Assembly: GCA_900473205.1 (NCBI GenBank)
Contig: UCLB01000025.1
Coordinates: 1 to 64,000 of the forward strand
From: Hyphomicrobiales bacterium
Lineage (GTDB): Bacteria; Pseudomonadota; Alphaproteobacteria; Rhizobiales; Rhizobiaceae
Direction: 5' to 3'
DNA: 64,000 bases
The notes under the pieces were generated by a model. The model saw only the letters and a program-made list of their open reading frames with translations, was not told the origin of the DNA and ran no database searches. This document shows, one piece after another, positions 18,254 through 26,681 of this stretch; position 1 is the first letter of the stretch; each line of letters begins with the position of its first letter. The position numbers were made by a program, and so were the translations under genes.

Positions 18254-18936
18254 TGTCGCCGCGCTTCAATTGTATCCAGCGTTTCTGCCGCACCCTTATG
18301 CACGATCTCGCCGCGGTCCATGATGTAGACGTAATCGGCAAGCTCTCGACAAAAATCCAGATACTGCTCCACCAGCAGAATTGCCATACCCGTGGAATCG
18401 CGCAGATATTTAATCGCACGACCGATATCCTTGATGATCGATGGCTGAATGCCTTCCGTCGGTTCGTCCAGAACCAATATTTTGGGGCGTGTTACCAGTG
18501 CGCGGCCAATGGCCAGTTGCTGCTGCTGCCCGCCGGAGAGATCGCCTCCCCTGCGTGACAGCATGGATTGCAGCACCGGAAACAGGCTGAAAATATCGTC
18601 GGGAATGAAGCGTTCCTTGCGCGGTAGCGGCGCGTAGCCAGATTGCAGGTTTTCCTGCACCGTCAACAGTGGAAAAATCTCGCGCCCCTGCGGCACATAG
18701 CCCACACCGCGCTTGGCGCGCTGGTAAGGCGCAAGGCCATTCAGGCTCTCACCGCCGAAACTGATCGTACCGCCGCTGAGCGGATGCTGACCGGTGACGG
18801 CCCGCAGCAACGAACTCTTGCCGACACCGTTGCGCCCCAGCACGCAGGTGATCTTGCCCATTTCCGCATTTAGCGAAATGCCGCGCAAGGCTTGCGCTGC
18901 GCCGTAATGGAGATTGATGTTTTCGACGCTTAGCAT
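18241..18936 (-). CDS. urtE: Urea ABC transporter ATPase UrtE
   Basis: A 231-aa LivF-type ATPase: Walker A GRNGVGKSSLLRA, signature LSGGQQQQLAIGRAL, Walker B ILVLDEPTEGIQPS and the switch-region VEQYLDF (the usual H-loop position reads Q in the VEQ style of LivF proteins). TEGIQPS is characteristic of UrtE. It drives high-affinity urea import with UrtABCD. A TerB-like gene separates it by 13 bp from the rest of the operon. Confidence 0.95.
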   Translation of the reverse strand: MLSVENINLHYGAAQALRGISLNAEMGKITCVLGRNGVGKSSLLRAVTGQHPLSGGTISFGGESLNGLAPYQRAKRGVGYVPQGREIFPLLTVQENLQSGYAPLPRKERFIPDDIFSLFPVLQSMLSRRGGDLSGGQQQQLAIGRALVTRPKILVLDEPTEGIQPSIIKDIGRAIKYLRDSTGMAILLVEQYLDFCRELADYVYIMDRGEIVHKGAAETLDTIEARRHLTV

Positions 18937-18949
18937 TCATCCACCTATT

Positions 18950-19468
18950 CTAGTTCAGTAAAGTTCGCCTCAGTGCCTGCAGTGCAGAGTCCTGCTCACT
19001 GGTTTTTTCGCCACCCACTTGGGCGACCTCTTCGGCAATATCGATCAGTTGGCGTCGTTCATCGAAATCCAACGCGTTCGCCCAGATATCCCGGAAACGG
19101 CGAATTGGGTCTTCAGGGTTGACGACATTCTTCGAAGCCCATTCTCCAAAGACGATTACTTCTTCCATGTCTTTCGACGCGATGATGTTTTTCATCTTCT
19201 CACGAACGACCGATTTTGCCGCTTCCAAATGCATCGGCTTTTCGTTCGCGACGCACATGAAGAAGGCAACAGCAGCAATCGCGGGATCACGAATAGAGGC
19301 GATGGGTGCGACTTCGGCCTTCTTGCGAAATGACCGGCGCTTATAGGCCCCACGCATTTTCTCAACCGTGTCGATGATCTCGCTGCCCGCTTCCCGCATC
19401 ATCTTCAGCCGCCAATACCAAACTGCCGCACCACCGATTGCCATCACCAAAAGTCCAACCAAAGCCAT
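18950..19468 (-). CDS. TerB-like membrane-anchored protein inside the urt operon
   Basis: A 172-aa protein of unknown function. Residues 2-20 form a membrane helix followed by a basic stretch (MRGAYKRRSFRKKAE). From about residue 55 there are helical repeats, ending in LDFDERRQLIDIAEEVAQVGG with a following SEQDSALQALRR, the layout of TerB/tellurite-resistance-like helical domains. It lies 76 bp after urtD and 13 bp before urtE on the same strand, so it is very likely cotranscribed. No role in urea import is known to me for such a protein. Confidence 0.7.
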   Translation of the reverse strand: MALVGLLVMAIGGAAVWYWRLKMMREAGSEIIDTVEKMRGAYKRRSFRKKAEVAPIASIRDPAIAAVAFFMCVANEKPMHLEAAKSVVREKMKNIIASKDMEEVIVFGEWASKNVVNPEDPIRRFRDIWANALDFDERRQLIDIAEEVAQVGGEKTSEQDSALQALRRTLLN

Positions 19469-19544
19469 TAAATCAACTCCAGATTTTAAATTTCATGATT
19501 TAAATCCGGTTCTGATTGAAGGCGCAAGTCAGACCTCACTGTTT

Positions 19545-20306
19545 CTAGCGCCCCAAATAATTCTCGATCACCTTCGGATCGCTCGACACGAAATCGATCG
19601 ACCCTTCGGCCAGCACCGATCCCTCGGCCAGACACGTCACCTTGACGCCCAGCTCGCGGATGAAGCCCATGTCGTGTTCCACCACCACCACAGAGCGGGT
19701 CTTGGCGATTTCCTTCAGCAGCACCGCCGTCTCTGCCGTTTCCGCATCGGTCATGCCCGCCACCGGCTCATCCACCAGAAGGAGTTTCGGCTCTTGCGCC
19801 AGCAACATGCCGATTTCCAGCCATTGCTTTTGTCCGTGGGAGAGATTGGCGGCCAGATCGTTGCGGCGTGAGCTGAGGCGGACCGTGCCCAAAACCTCCT
19901 CGATGCGGGCCTCGTCCTCTTCCGTCAGGCGATAGAACAGCGTGGCGAAGACGCCGCGTTTGCGGTTGAGCGCCAGTTCCAGATTGTCCCACACCGTATG
20001 GCTTTCAAACACCGTCGGCTTCTGAAACTTGCGACCGATGCCGAGCTGGGCGATATCCGCCTCGTCTTTTTTGGTGAGGTCGATGCTGTCTTCAAACAGC
20101 ACCTTGCCTGTGTCTGGCCGGGTCTTGCCGGTGATGATGTCCATCATGGTCGTCTTACCCGCGCCGTTGGGGCCGATGATGGCGCGCAATTCGCCGGGCT
20201 CGACCACGAAGGACAGGGAATTCAACGCCTTGAAACCATCAAAAGAAACGGAGACGCCGTCGAGATAGAGCAGGCTTTTCGTTCTGTTTTCGGCAACCGT
20301 GTTCAT
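19545..20306 (-). CDS. urtD: Urea ABC transporter ATPase UrtD
   Basis: A 253-aa LivG-type ATPase with Walker A GPNGAGKTTMMDI, signature LSHGQKQWLEIGM and Walker B LLLVDEPVAGMTDAET, then VVEHDMGFIRELG. LSHGQKQWLE and PVAGMTD are typical of UrtD rather than LivG. It starts 5 bp after urtC. It is a cytoplasmic partner of UrtE. Confidence 0.95.
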   Translation of the reverse strand: MNTVAENRTKSLLYLDGVSVSFDGFKALNSLSFVVEPGELRAIIGPNGAGKTTMMDIITGKTRPDTGKVLFEDSIDLTKKDEADIAQLGIGRKFQKPTVFESHTVWDNLELALNRKRGVFATLFYRLTEEDEARIEEVLGTVRLSSRRNDLAANLSHGQKQWLEIGMLLAQEPKLLLVDEPVAGMTDAETAETAVLLKEIAKTRSVVVVEHDMGFIRELGVKVTCLAEGSVLAEGSIDFVSSDPKVIENYLGR

Positions 20307-20311
20307 ATCCG

Positions 20312-21490
20312 TTACTCCGCAGCCTGTTGCGCCGGTTTGACGGCAGCGTCATTTTCCGCACGCTTGGCCGCATCCTTAGAGGCTTCCACCCGCTTTTCGC
20401 GCCGTCCTGCCAGATAATGCTGCGCAGTGCCGACAATGCCCTTGGGAAAGAACAGCGTGACCGCAATGAACAGACCACCCAGTGCAAACAGCCAGAACTC
20501 GGGGAATGCGCCGGTGAAATAGCTCTTGCCGCCATTGACGAGGATTGCGCCGAGGATCGGCCCGATCAGCGTGCCGCGCCCGCCGACTGCCGTCCAGACG
20601 ACGACCTCGATGGAATTGGCAGGCGAGAATTCGCCGGGGTTGATGATGCCGACCTGTGGCACGAACAGAGCACCGGCAATACCGGCCATCATGGCCGAGA
20701 CGACGAAGGTGAAGAGCTTGATGTTTTCCACTCGGAAACCCAGAAACCGCACTCGGCTTTCCGCATCCCGTACACCCACCAGCACCTTGCCGAATTTGGA
20801 ATTGACGATGCCGGATGCAATCAGCAGGCACAGCGCCAGCATGATCGCCGTCATGGCAAACAGAACGGCGCGGGTCCCATCCGCCTGCACGGAAAAGCCG
20901 AGAATGTCTTTGAAGTCGGTCAGGCCGTTATTTCCGCCGAAACCCATATCGTTACGGAAAAAGGCCAGCAGCAGAGCATAGGTCATGGCCTGCGTGATGA
21001 TGGAGAGGTAGACGCCGTTGACGCGGGAGCGAAAGGCAAACCAGCCGAAAACGAAGGCCAGCAGGCCAGGCACCACAAGCACCATCAGCATGGCAAACCA
21101 GAACATATCGAAGCCCTGCCAGAACCACGGCAGTTCCTTCCAGTTCAGAAACACCATGAAATCAGGCAGGATGGGATGGCCATAGGTGCCGCGGGTGCCG
21201 ATCTGGCGCATCAGATACATGCCCATGGCATAACCACCCAGCGCGAAGAAGGCAGCGTGGCCGAGCGAGAGAATGCCGCAATATCCCCAGACAAGATCGA
21301 GCGCCAGCGCCAGAATGGCATAGGCCAGATATTTGCCGAGCATGGACATGATGTAGGTCGGAATGCGGAATGCGCTGTCTGCGGGAAGCAGCAGGTTGGA
21401 CGCGGGCACGAGAACCGCAATGGCGAGGATGATGCCGATGGCGATGAGGATCCGGCGGTCGAGCGCCCGAAGGAGGAAGCCGGTAATCAT
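20312..21490 (-). CDS. urtC: Urea ABC transporter permease UrtC
   Basis: A 392-aa LivM-type permease with about ten helices. It has the conserved LDLVWGYCGILSLGHAAFFALGG region near residues 60-95 and the coupling-loop segment VGVRDAESRVRFLGFRV. The C-terminal 30 residues are charged and Ala-rich. Its start overlaps urtB by 4 bp. It forms the urea channel with UrtB. Confidence 0.95.
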   Translation of the reverse strand: MITGFLLRALDRRILIAIGIILAIAVLVPASNLLLPADSAFRIPTYIMSMLGKYLAYAILALALDLVWGYCGILSLGHAAFFALGGYAMGMYLMRQIGTRGTYGHPILPDFMVFLNWKELPWFWQGFDMFWFAMLMVLVVPGLLAFVFGWFAFRSRVNGVYLSIITQAMTYALLLAFFRNDMGFGGNNGLTDFKDILGFSVQADGTRAVLFAMTAIMLALCLLIASGIVNSKFGKVLVGVRDAESRVRFLGFRVENIKLFTFVVSAMMAGIAGALFVPQVGIINPGEFSPANSIEVVVWTAVGGRGTLIGPILGAILVNGGKSYFTGAFPEFWLFALGGLFIAVTLFFPKGIVGTAQHYLAGRREKRVEASKDAAKRAENDAAVKPAQQAAE

Positions 21491-23103
21491 GCTTCGATGG
21501 CCCTTCCCTTGAGTGCGAAGAGACCGCGTGGCCGCTTCTGAATGAACAGGATGATGAGAACGAGAACGAGGATTTTGCCGAGAACCGCACCGACGGTGGG
21601 CTCAAGAAACTTGTTGAGCACGCCGAGCGAAAGCGCACCGACCAGTGTTCCCCAGAGATTGCCGACCCCGCCGAAGACCACCACCATGAAACTGTCGATG
21701 ATGTAGGACTGGCCAAGATTGGGCGAAACATTGTCGATCTGGGAGAGCGCCACACCCGCGAGCCCGGCAACACCCGAACCGAGCGCGAAGGTGAAGGCAT
21801 CGACCCAAGAGGTGCGAATACCCATGGAAGAAGCCATGCGCCGGTTCTGCGTCACAGCCCGCATTTGCAGACCAAAGGCCGAGCGCTTGAGCAACAGAAG
21901 CAGGGCAAAGAAGACGGAAAGCGAGAAGCAGACGATCCAGACGCGGTTCCAGGTGAAGTTCATATAGCCGACGCTGAAAGACCCGGACATCCAGCTGGGG
22001 TTGCCGACTTCGCGGTTCGTAGGGCCGAAGATGGAGCGTACGCCCTGCTGCAAAATCAGCGAAATACCCCATGTGGCCAGCAGCGTTTCCAGCGGCCGTC
22101 CATAGAGAAAGCGGATAACCCCGCGCTCCATGACGAGGCCAACGGCGGCGGTGACCAGAAACGCGACCGGAAGCGCAATGGCCAGCGACCAGTCGAACAG
22201 GCCGGGATAATGGCTGCGGATCACCTCCTGCACCATGAAGGTGGAGTAAGCACCGATCATGACCATCTCGCCATGCGCCATGTTGATGATGCCCATGACG
22301 CCGAAGGTGATGGCAAGACCGATGGCCGCCAGCAGCAACACCGAGCCCAATGACAGGCCGTACCAGATATTCTGCGCATAATCCCACAGCGCAAGCGAGC
22401 TTTGAATGCCGGAAATCGCCGCGTCGATATCAGGCTTCAGGCTGGTATCGACTGCCGGTGATGCGACCATAAGAATGCTGATCGCATCACGCCCGCCGAG
22501 TTTCTTGATGGTCTCGATGGCGGCGCGCTTTTCCTCGACCGAACGATCCGAAGCCAGTACCGAAACGGCGCGCGCCTCTTCCATACGGCCACGCACCTGC
22601 GCATCCGTTTCGTTGGCAAGCGCCGTCTCCAGCAATTGCAGGTTCTCGGCGCTCGGCGCTTTCAGCACCGCATCGGCTGCGGACAGTCGAACGGATTTTT
22701 CCGGGCTGAGCAGCGTCAGACCGCCGAGTGCCGCACGAATGACGCGGCGCAGATTGTTATTGACCTTAATCTTGGCAACCACAGCCTTCGGCGCTTCGCC
22801 CACACTTTCACCGGTCAGCGGGTCGATGAGCGTAAAGTTGGCGCCGGCGGGTTTGGTCATGAAAACGAGAGTGTCGGACTTGCGAACGTAAAGCTCGCCC
22901 TCCGCAAAGGCATTCAGCGGCGGGACCACACGCGGGTCTCCCGTCGCCGCAATCTGCCCGATCAAGGCCTCGGCCTGTTTGAAATCGGCAGTGCCGAGCG
23001 CGTCGATGAGGGGTTTAGGATCGGCTTGCTGCGCGTAGGTTGGAGCGGCGATCCCGAGCGTCAGCCATAGGAGCACGGCTCGAAGAAGAAATCGGATCGT
23101 CAT
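21487..23103 (-). CDS. urtB: Urea ABC transporter permease UrtB
   Basis: A 538-aa protein with a signal-like first helix, an extracytoplasmic alpha-helical extension of about 200 residues, and then a LivH-type permease from about residue 235 (GLSLGSVLLLAAIGLAITFGV, MGIINMAHGEMVMIGAY). The long N-terminal extension is normal for UrtB and distinguishes it from LivH. It is separated from urtA by 245 bp containing a large inverted repeat. Confidence 0.95.
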   Translation of the reverse strand: MTIRFLLRAVLLWLTLGIAAPTYAQQADPKPLIDALGTADFKQAEALIGQIAATGDPRVVPPLNAFAEGELYVRKSDTLVFMTKPAGANFTLIDPLTGESVGEAPKAVVAKIKVNNNLRRVIRAALGGLTLLSPEKSVRLSAADAVLKAPSAENLQLLETALANETDAQVRGRMEEARAVSVLASDRSVEEKRAAIETIKKLGGRDAISILMVASPAVDTSLKPDIDAAISGIQSSLALWDYAQNIWYGLSLGSVLLLAAIGLAITFGVMGIINMAHGEMVMIGAYSTFMVQEVIRSHYPGLFDWSLAIALPVAFLVTAAVGLVMERGVIRFLYGRPLETLLATWGISLILQQGVRSIFGPTNREVGNPSWMSGSFSVGYMNFTWNRVWIVCFSLSVFFALLLLLKRSAFGLQMRAVTQNRRMASSMGIRTSWVDAFTFALGSGVAGLAGVALSQIDNVSPNLGQSYIIDSFMVVVFGGVGNLWGTLVGALSLGVLNKFLEPTVGAVLGKILVLVLIILFIQKRPRGLFALKGRAIEA

Positions 23104-23158
23104 GTCAGCTCCTCATTGCGACGATGCTTCAGTGCGTTGGGTTGAGCACTGTGGGTGT

Positions 23159-23321
23159 GGCTACCCCCCTCTGCCCTGCCGGGCATCTCCCCCTCAGGTG
23201 GGGAGATTGGCTGGGCGCCACGACATTGCCACAACTCGACCAAAGAGATGGCCGGTCAGGTGCCGCAGGTCGATCTCCCCCCTTGAGGGGGAGATGCCCG
23301 GCAGGGCAGAGGGGGGTAACC
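23159..23321. repeat. RIME-like intergenic element: two inverted palindromic arms
   Basis: The left arm (23159-23207) and the right arm (23272-23321) are near-identical inverted copies with the core CTGCCCTGCCGGGCATCTCC; each arm can also fold on itself. They flank about 65 bp of single-copy sequence. A third copy lies at 31-85. The element sits between urtA and urtB within the operon and should form a very stable RNA structure, likely affecting relative expression of the binding protein and the permeases. Confidence 0.85.
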
Positions 23322-23348
23322 CTGGCTCAGTTTTGGCTATGAGCGCCT

Positions 23349-24638
23349 TCAGCTACCCTTGCCACCGCACTTACCCGTGGCAACGTTGAAGTTGCCGCAG
23401 GACATCGGCTTGCGCCAATCGGAGATCAGGTCCTTCGAGTCCGGCAGGTAATCCGACCACTCGTCGCCCACGACCTGCGGGGTCTGCTGCACGATCTGGA
23501 ACTGGCCGTCGGACTGGATTTCACCGATCAACACCGGCTTGGTGATGTGGTGGTTCGGCATGACAGTGGCGTAGCCGCCGGACAGGTTCGGCACGGAAAC
23601 GCCGATGATCGAGTCCAGCACCTTGTCGGTATCCGTCGTACCAGCGGCTTCGACGGCCTTGACCCAGGCGTTGAAGCCGATATAGGCGGCTTCCATCGGG
23701 TCGTTGGTCACGCGCTTGTCATTCTTGGTGAAGGCATGCCATTCCTTGATGAACTCTGCATTCACAGGGGCATCGACGGACTGGAAATAGTTCCAGGCAG
23801 CAAGGTGACCAACCAGCGGGCCGGTATCGAGACCGGCAAGTTCTTCTTCGCCAACCGAGAAGGCGACGACCGGAATATCTTCCGCCTTCACGCCCTGGTT
23901 TGCCAGTTCCTTATAGAACGGCACGTTGGCGTCACCATTGATGGTGGAGACAACGGCAGTCTTCTTACCGGCAGAGCCGAATTTCTTGATGTCGGACACG
24001 ATCGTCTGCCAGTCGGAATGACCGAATGGCGTGTAGTTGATCATGATGTCCTCTTCCTTGACGCCCTTCGACATCAAGTAGGCCTTCAGGATCTTGTTGG
24101 TTGTCTGCGGGTAGACATAGTCCGTACCGGCCAAAACCCAGCGCTCGACGCCTTCGGTGTTGGCCAGATAATCAACTGCCGGAATCGCCTGCTGGTTTGG
24201 TGCGGCACCGGTGTAGAAAATGTTGCGGGAGGATTCTTCACCCTCATACTGCACGGGATAGAAGAGAATGGAGTTCAGCTCTTCGAAAACCGGCAGAACG
24301 GATTTGCGCGAAGACGAGGTCCAGCAACCGAAGACGGCGGCGACCTTATCCTGAGAAATCAGCTGGCGGGCCTTTTCAGCAAAGAGCGGCCAGTCGGAGG
24401 CCGGATCGACAACCACGGCTTCGAGCTTCTTGCCCAGAACGCCGCCCTTCTTGTTCTGCTCATCGATGAGCATCAGCATGGCGTCTTTGAGGGTCGTTTC
24501 GGAAATCGCCATGGTGCCGGACAGCGAATGCAACACGCCAACCTTGATGGTGTCGTCAGCGGCAAAGGCACCGTGGAATGCGGTGGTAGACATGATAGCG
24601 CCAAGCAAAGCGCCACTCAGCATCTTTTGAAATGTCAT
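23349..24638 (-). CDS. urtA: Urea ABC transporter substrate-binding protein UrtA
   Basis: A 429-aa periplasmic protein with a signal peptide (SGALLGAIMSTTAFHGAFA-AD). The mature start DTIKVGVLHSLSGTMAISET, then VFGCWTSSSRKSVLPVFE and YPVQYEGEESS, are UrtA hallmarks. It captures urea for UrtBC. As first gene of the operon it is preceded by a structured leader containing a hairpin and a perfect 16-bp palindrome. Confidence 0.96.
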   Translation of the reverse strand: MTFQKMLSGALLGAIMSTTAFHGAFAADDTIKVGVLHSLSGTMAISETTLKDAMLMLIDEQNKKGGVLGKKLEAVVVDPASDWPLFAEKARQLISQDKVAAVFGCWTSSSRKSVLPVFEELNSILFYPVQYEGEESSRNIFYTGAAPNQQAIPAVDYLANTEGVERWVLAGTDYVYPQTTNKILKAYLMSKGVKEEDIMINYTPFGHSDWQTIVSDIKKFGSAGKKTAVVSTINGDANVPFYKELANQGVKAEDIPVVAFSVGEEELAGLDTGPLVGHLAAWNYFQSVDAPVNAEFIKEWHAFTKNDKRVTNDPMEAAYIGFNAWVKAVEAAGTTDTDKVLDSIIGVSVPNLSGGYATVMPNHHITKPVLIGEIQSDGQFQIVQQTPQVVGDEWSDYLPDSKDLISDWRKPMSCGNFNVATGKCGGKGS

Positions 24639-24674
24639 CGGAAGAACCCCTCTCCTGTTTAGCCTCTGTGGGCT

Positions 24675-24694
24675 CAGCGGTTTTGTTACCGCTG
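24675..24694 (-). promoter_or_regulatory. Hairpin in the urtA leader
   Basis: A perfect 7-bp stem, CAGCGGT / ACCGCTG, with a 6-nt loop lies about 37 bp upstream of the urtA start. A smaller AGCC/GGCT stem lies just before the RBS. No T-run is present, so it is more likely a leader structure than a terminator. Confidence 0.45.
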
Positions 24695-24733
24695 CTGGAG
24701 TGGGACTATCGGCCTCACGAGATTGAAACCGTA

Positions 24734-24749
24734 TACGTCAATTGACGTA
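24734..24749. promoter_or_regulatory. Perfect 16-bp palindrome upstream of urtA (candidate operator)
   Basis: TACGTCAATTGACGTA is a perfect palindrome in the DUF2735-urtA intergenic region, about 95 bp upstream of the urtA start. Its symmetry and isolation suggest a binding site for a dimeric regulator (a GntR or LacI-type site would look like this). The right half also contains a -35-like TTGACG. The regulator is unknown. Confidence 0.5.
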
Positions 24750-24806
24750 GGAGGGGTGGCGAAACAGGAACAGCGTGACGCCGCTGTGCTGCGGCGTGCC
24801 TGTCGA

Positions 24807-25007
24807 TCAGTTGTGCGGCTTATCGGCGTCGGAACTTTCCGAGATCGCTTCCTGATGATACCAGCTGTCGAAGTCTACATATGTCGTCTGCGCGCTAACA
24901 GCCTGCACCTTTGAGACGGCGTCCTTGCGGAAACCCTTAAAGCCTGCGCGGCCACCAACCGGAAACTGATAAATCTTTGCACTTTCCATGTTCGGTTCGC
25001 TTCTCAT
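24807..25007 (-). CDS. DUF2735 small protein
   Basis: A 66-aa protein with the family motif SAKIYQFPVGGRAGFKG. DUF2735 proteins are short rhizobial proteins typically found beside glnII, as here. An internal ATG at 24989 is an alternative start. It is divergent from glnII across a 487-bp region and runs in the same direction as urtA. No biochemical function is known; the neighbourhood suggests nitrogen control. Confidence 0.75.
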   Translation of the reverse strand: MRSEPNMESAKIYQFPVGGRAGFKGFRKDAVSKVQAVSAQTTYVDFDSWYHQEAISESSDADKPHN

Positions 25008-25378
25008 GACAGTTACTCTTCGTTGAATACCTCAAGCATTTGCTTCGTTCCGAATATAATACAAATCAAGCCTCATTTCACCCCTTTTGATTAAAAAAAT
25101 ATCACAAAGACTAAAATTTAGGCATAGCATCAAAGCATAAGTTCAAAGAACAGTCTTTATGCAGTTGGCGAGTGAAAATCGAAATTTTGAACGAAAAAAT
25201 ACGCGTCTTTTCAAAAACGGCATCATTTTTGATCAGAAAAATGGCCCTGCCCGCACAAAAGCATCGGAAATCTATGCGTTTTTCTTAAATTGAAATTTTC
25301 TAAAATAATTGAAATTCGAGATTTGCTGGGTGCAGCTTCCAAAAAAAATAGCGCGGCAAGCAACCTCACCTTTCAAAC
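25008..25378. promoter_or_regulatory. AT-rich intergenic region between DUF2735 and glnII
   Basis: Long A/T runs and low coding potential on both strands. An inverted repeat, CATTTTT-N6-AAAAATG (25224-25243), lies about 140 bp upstream of the sigma-54 promoter and could be an activator or bending site. I did not find a clear NtrC consensus pair by eye. Confidence 0.4.
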
Positions 25379-25394
25379 TGGCACGGCGAATGCA
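25379..25394 (+). promoter_or_regulatory. Sigma-54 promoter of glnII
   Basis: TGGCACGGCGAATGCA has the -24 GG and -12 GC dinucleotides at exactly N10 spacing, and the first six bases match the consensus (TGGCAC-N5-TTGCA) fully. It would place transcription start about 90 bp before the glnII ATG. Rhizobial glnII is classically NtrC/RpoN-controlled, which fits. Confidence 0.75.
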
Positions 25395-25494
25395 TCTACC
25401 TTGGCAGCACTTGAAAGAGAGAGTGGTCTGAAAAGACAGCTTTGCTCGCATAAGGATATCAAGGCTTCGCATCTTAACCTATGAGAGGTTCGTA

Positions 25495-26529
25495 ATGACT
25501 AAGTTCAAACTCGAGTACATCTGGCTGGATGGTTACAAGCCGGTAGCTAACCTGCGCGGCAAGACGCAGATCAAGGAATTCGACGAATTCCCGACACTCG
25601 AGCAGCTTCCGCTCTGGGGCTTCGATGGCTCCTCCACGATGCAGGCCGAAGGCCATAGCTCGGATTGCGTTCTGAAGCCCGTCGCCATTTACCCAGACCC
25701 AGCCCGCACCAACGGCGCACTCGTCATGTGCGAAGTCATGATGCCGGATGGCGTAACACCGCACGCTTCCAACAGCCGCGCGACGATCCTTGACGACGAA
25801 GGCGCATGGTTCGGCTTCGAGCAGGAATACTTCTTCTACGAAGACGGCCGTCCGCTCGGCTTCCCTGAGCAGGGCTACCCAGCTCCACAGGGCCCATACT
25901 ACACAGGCGTCGGCTACAAGAACGTCGGCTCCATCGCTCGCGAAATCGTTGAAGAGCACCTCGATCTCTGCCTCGAAGCCGGCATCAACCACGAAGGCAT
26001 CAACGCCGAAGTGGCCAAGGGCCAGTGGGAATTCCAGGTCTTCGGCAAGGGCTCCAAGAGCGCTGCCGACCAGATCTGGATCGCGCGTTACCTGCTTCTT
26101 CGCCTTTGCGAAAAGTACGGCATCGACGTCGAGTTCCATTGCAAGCCGCTCGGCGACACCGACTGGAACGGTTCCGGCATGCACTGCAACTTCTCCACCA
26201 AGTTCATGCGTGAAGTTGGCGGCAAGGAATATTTCGAAGCGCTCATGGGTGCTTTCGAAAAGAACTGGAAAGAGCACATCGACGTTTACGGCCCAGACAA
26301 CCATCTGCGCCTGACCGGCAAGCACGAAACAGCGCCTTGGAACAAGTTCTCCTACGGCATTGCTGACCGTGGCGCCTCGATCCGCGTTCCGCACTCCTTC
26401 GTCAACAACGGTTACAAGGGTTACCTCGAAGACCGTCGTCCGAACTCCCAGGGCTGCCCATACCAGATCGCTTCCGTCGTTCTGAAGACGATTGCAGAAG
26501 TGCCGCTCGCAAAGTCTGCTGCTGCCTAA
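25495..26529 (+). CDS. glnII: Glutamine synthetase type II
   Basis: A 344-aa eukaryote-type GSII that condenses ammonium and glutamate using ATP. The start MTKFKLEYIWLDGYKP, LPLWGFDGSSTMQAEG, WFGFEQEYFFYED, the NHEGINAEV region and NGSGMHCNFSTKFMR are intact. It is shorter than GSI (about 470 aa) and lacks the adenylylation-site region, so it is controlled mainly at transcription, consistent with the upstream sigma-54 promoter. It should assimilate ammonium produced by the neighbouring urease. Confidence 0.97.
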   Translation: MTKFKLEYIWLDGYKPVANLRGKTQIKEFDEFPTLEQLPLWGFDGSSTMQAEGHSSDCVLKPVAIYPDPARTNGALVMCEVMMPDGVTPHASNSRATILDDEGAWFGFEQEYFFYEDGRPLGFPEQGYPAPQGPYYTGVGYKNVGSIAREIVEEHLDLCLEAGINHEGINAEVAKGQWEFQVFGKGSKSAADQIWIARYLLLRLCEKYGIDVEFHCKPLGDTDWNGSGMHCNFSTKFMREVGGKEYFEALMGAFEKNWKEHIDVYGPDNHLRLTGKHETAPWNKFSYGIADRGASIRVPHSFVNNGYKGYLEDRRPNSQGCPYQIASVVLKTIAEVPLAKSAAA

Positions 26530-26535
26530 TATTTG

Positions 26536-26569
26536 AATGGCGTCGCTCGATCCGGGCGACGCCATTTTT
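26536..26569 (+). terminator. Intrinsic terminator of glnII
   Basis: A perfect 11-bp stem, AATGGCGTCGC / GCGACGCCATT, with a 9-nt loop and trailing T-run, begins 7 bp after the glnII stop codon. Confidence 0.9.
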
Positions 26570-26681
26570 CTGTCCAGAGTCCACACTTGCGAACCGCTGG
26601 TCGATCAGTTGACCTTTCTCCCTCCTCTTCACGCCGCGTATTCTTCGCACTGATGAACCAATTAAAACGGGATGGTGAGCG

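Noticed and set aside
25290-25484. 64-codon frame upstream of glnII
   Set aside because: It spans the sigma-54 promoter and leader of glnII and has no ribosome site.
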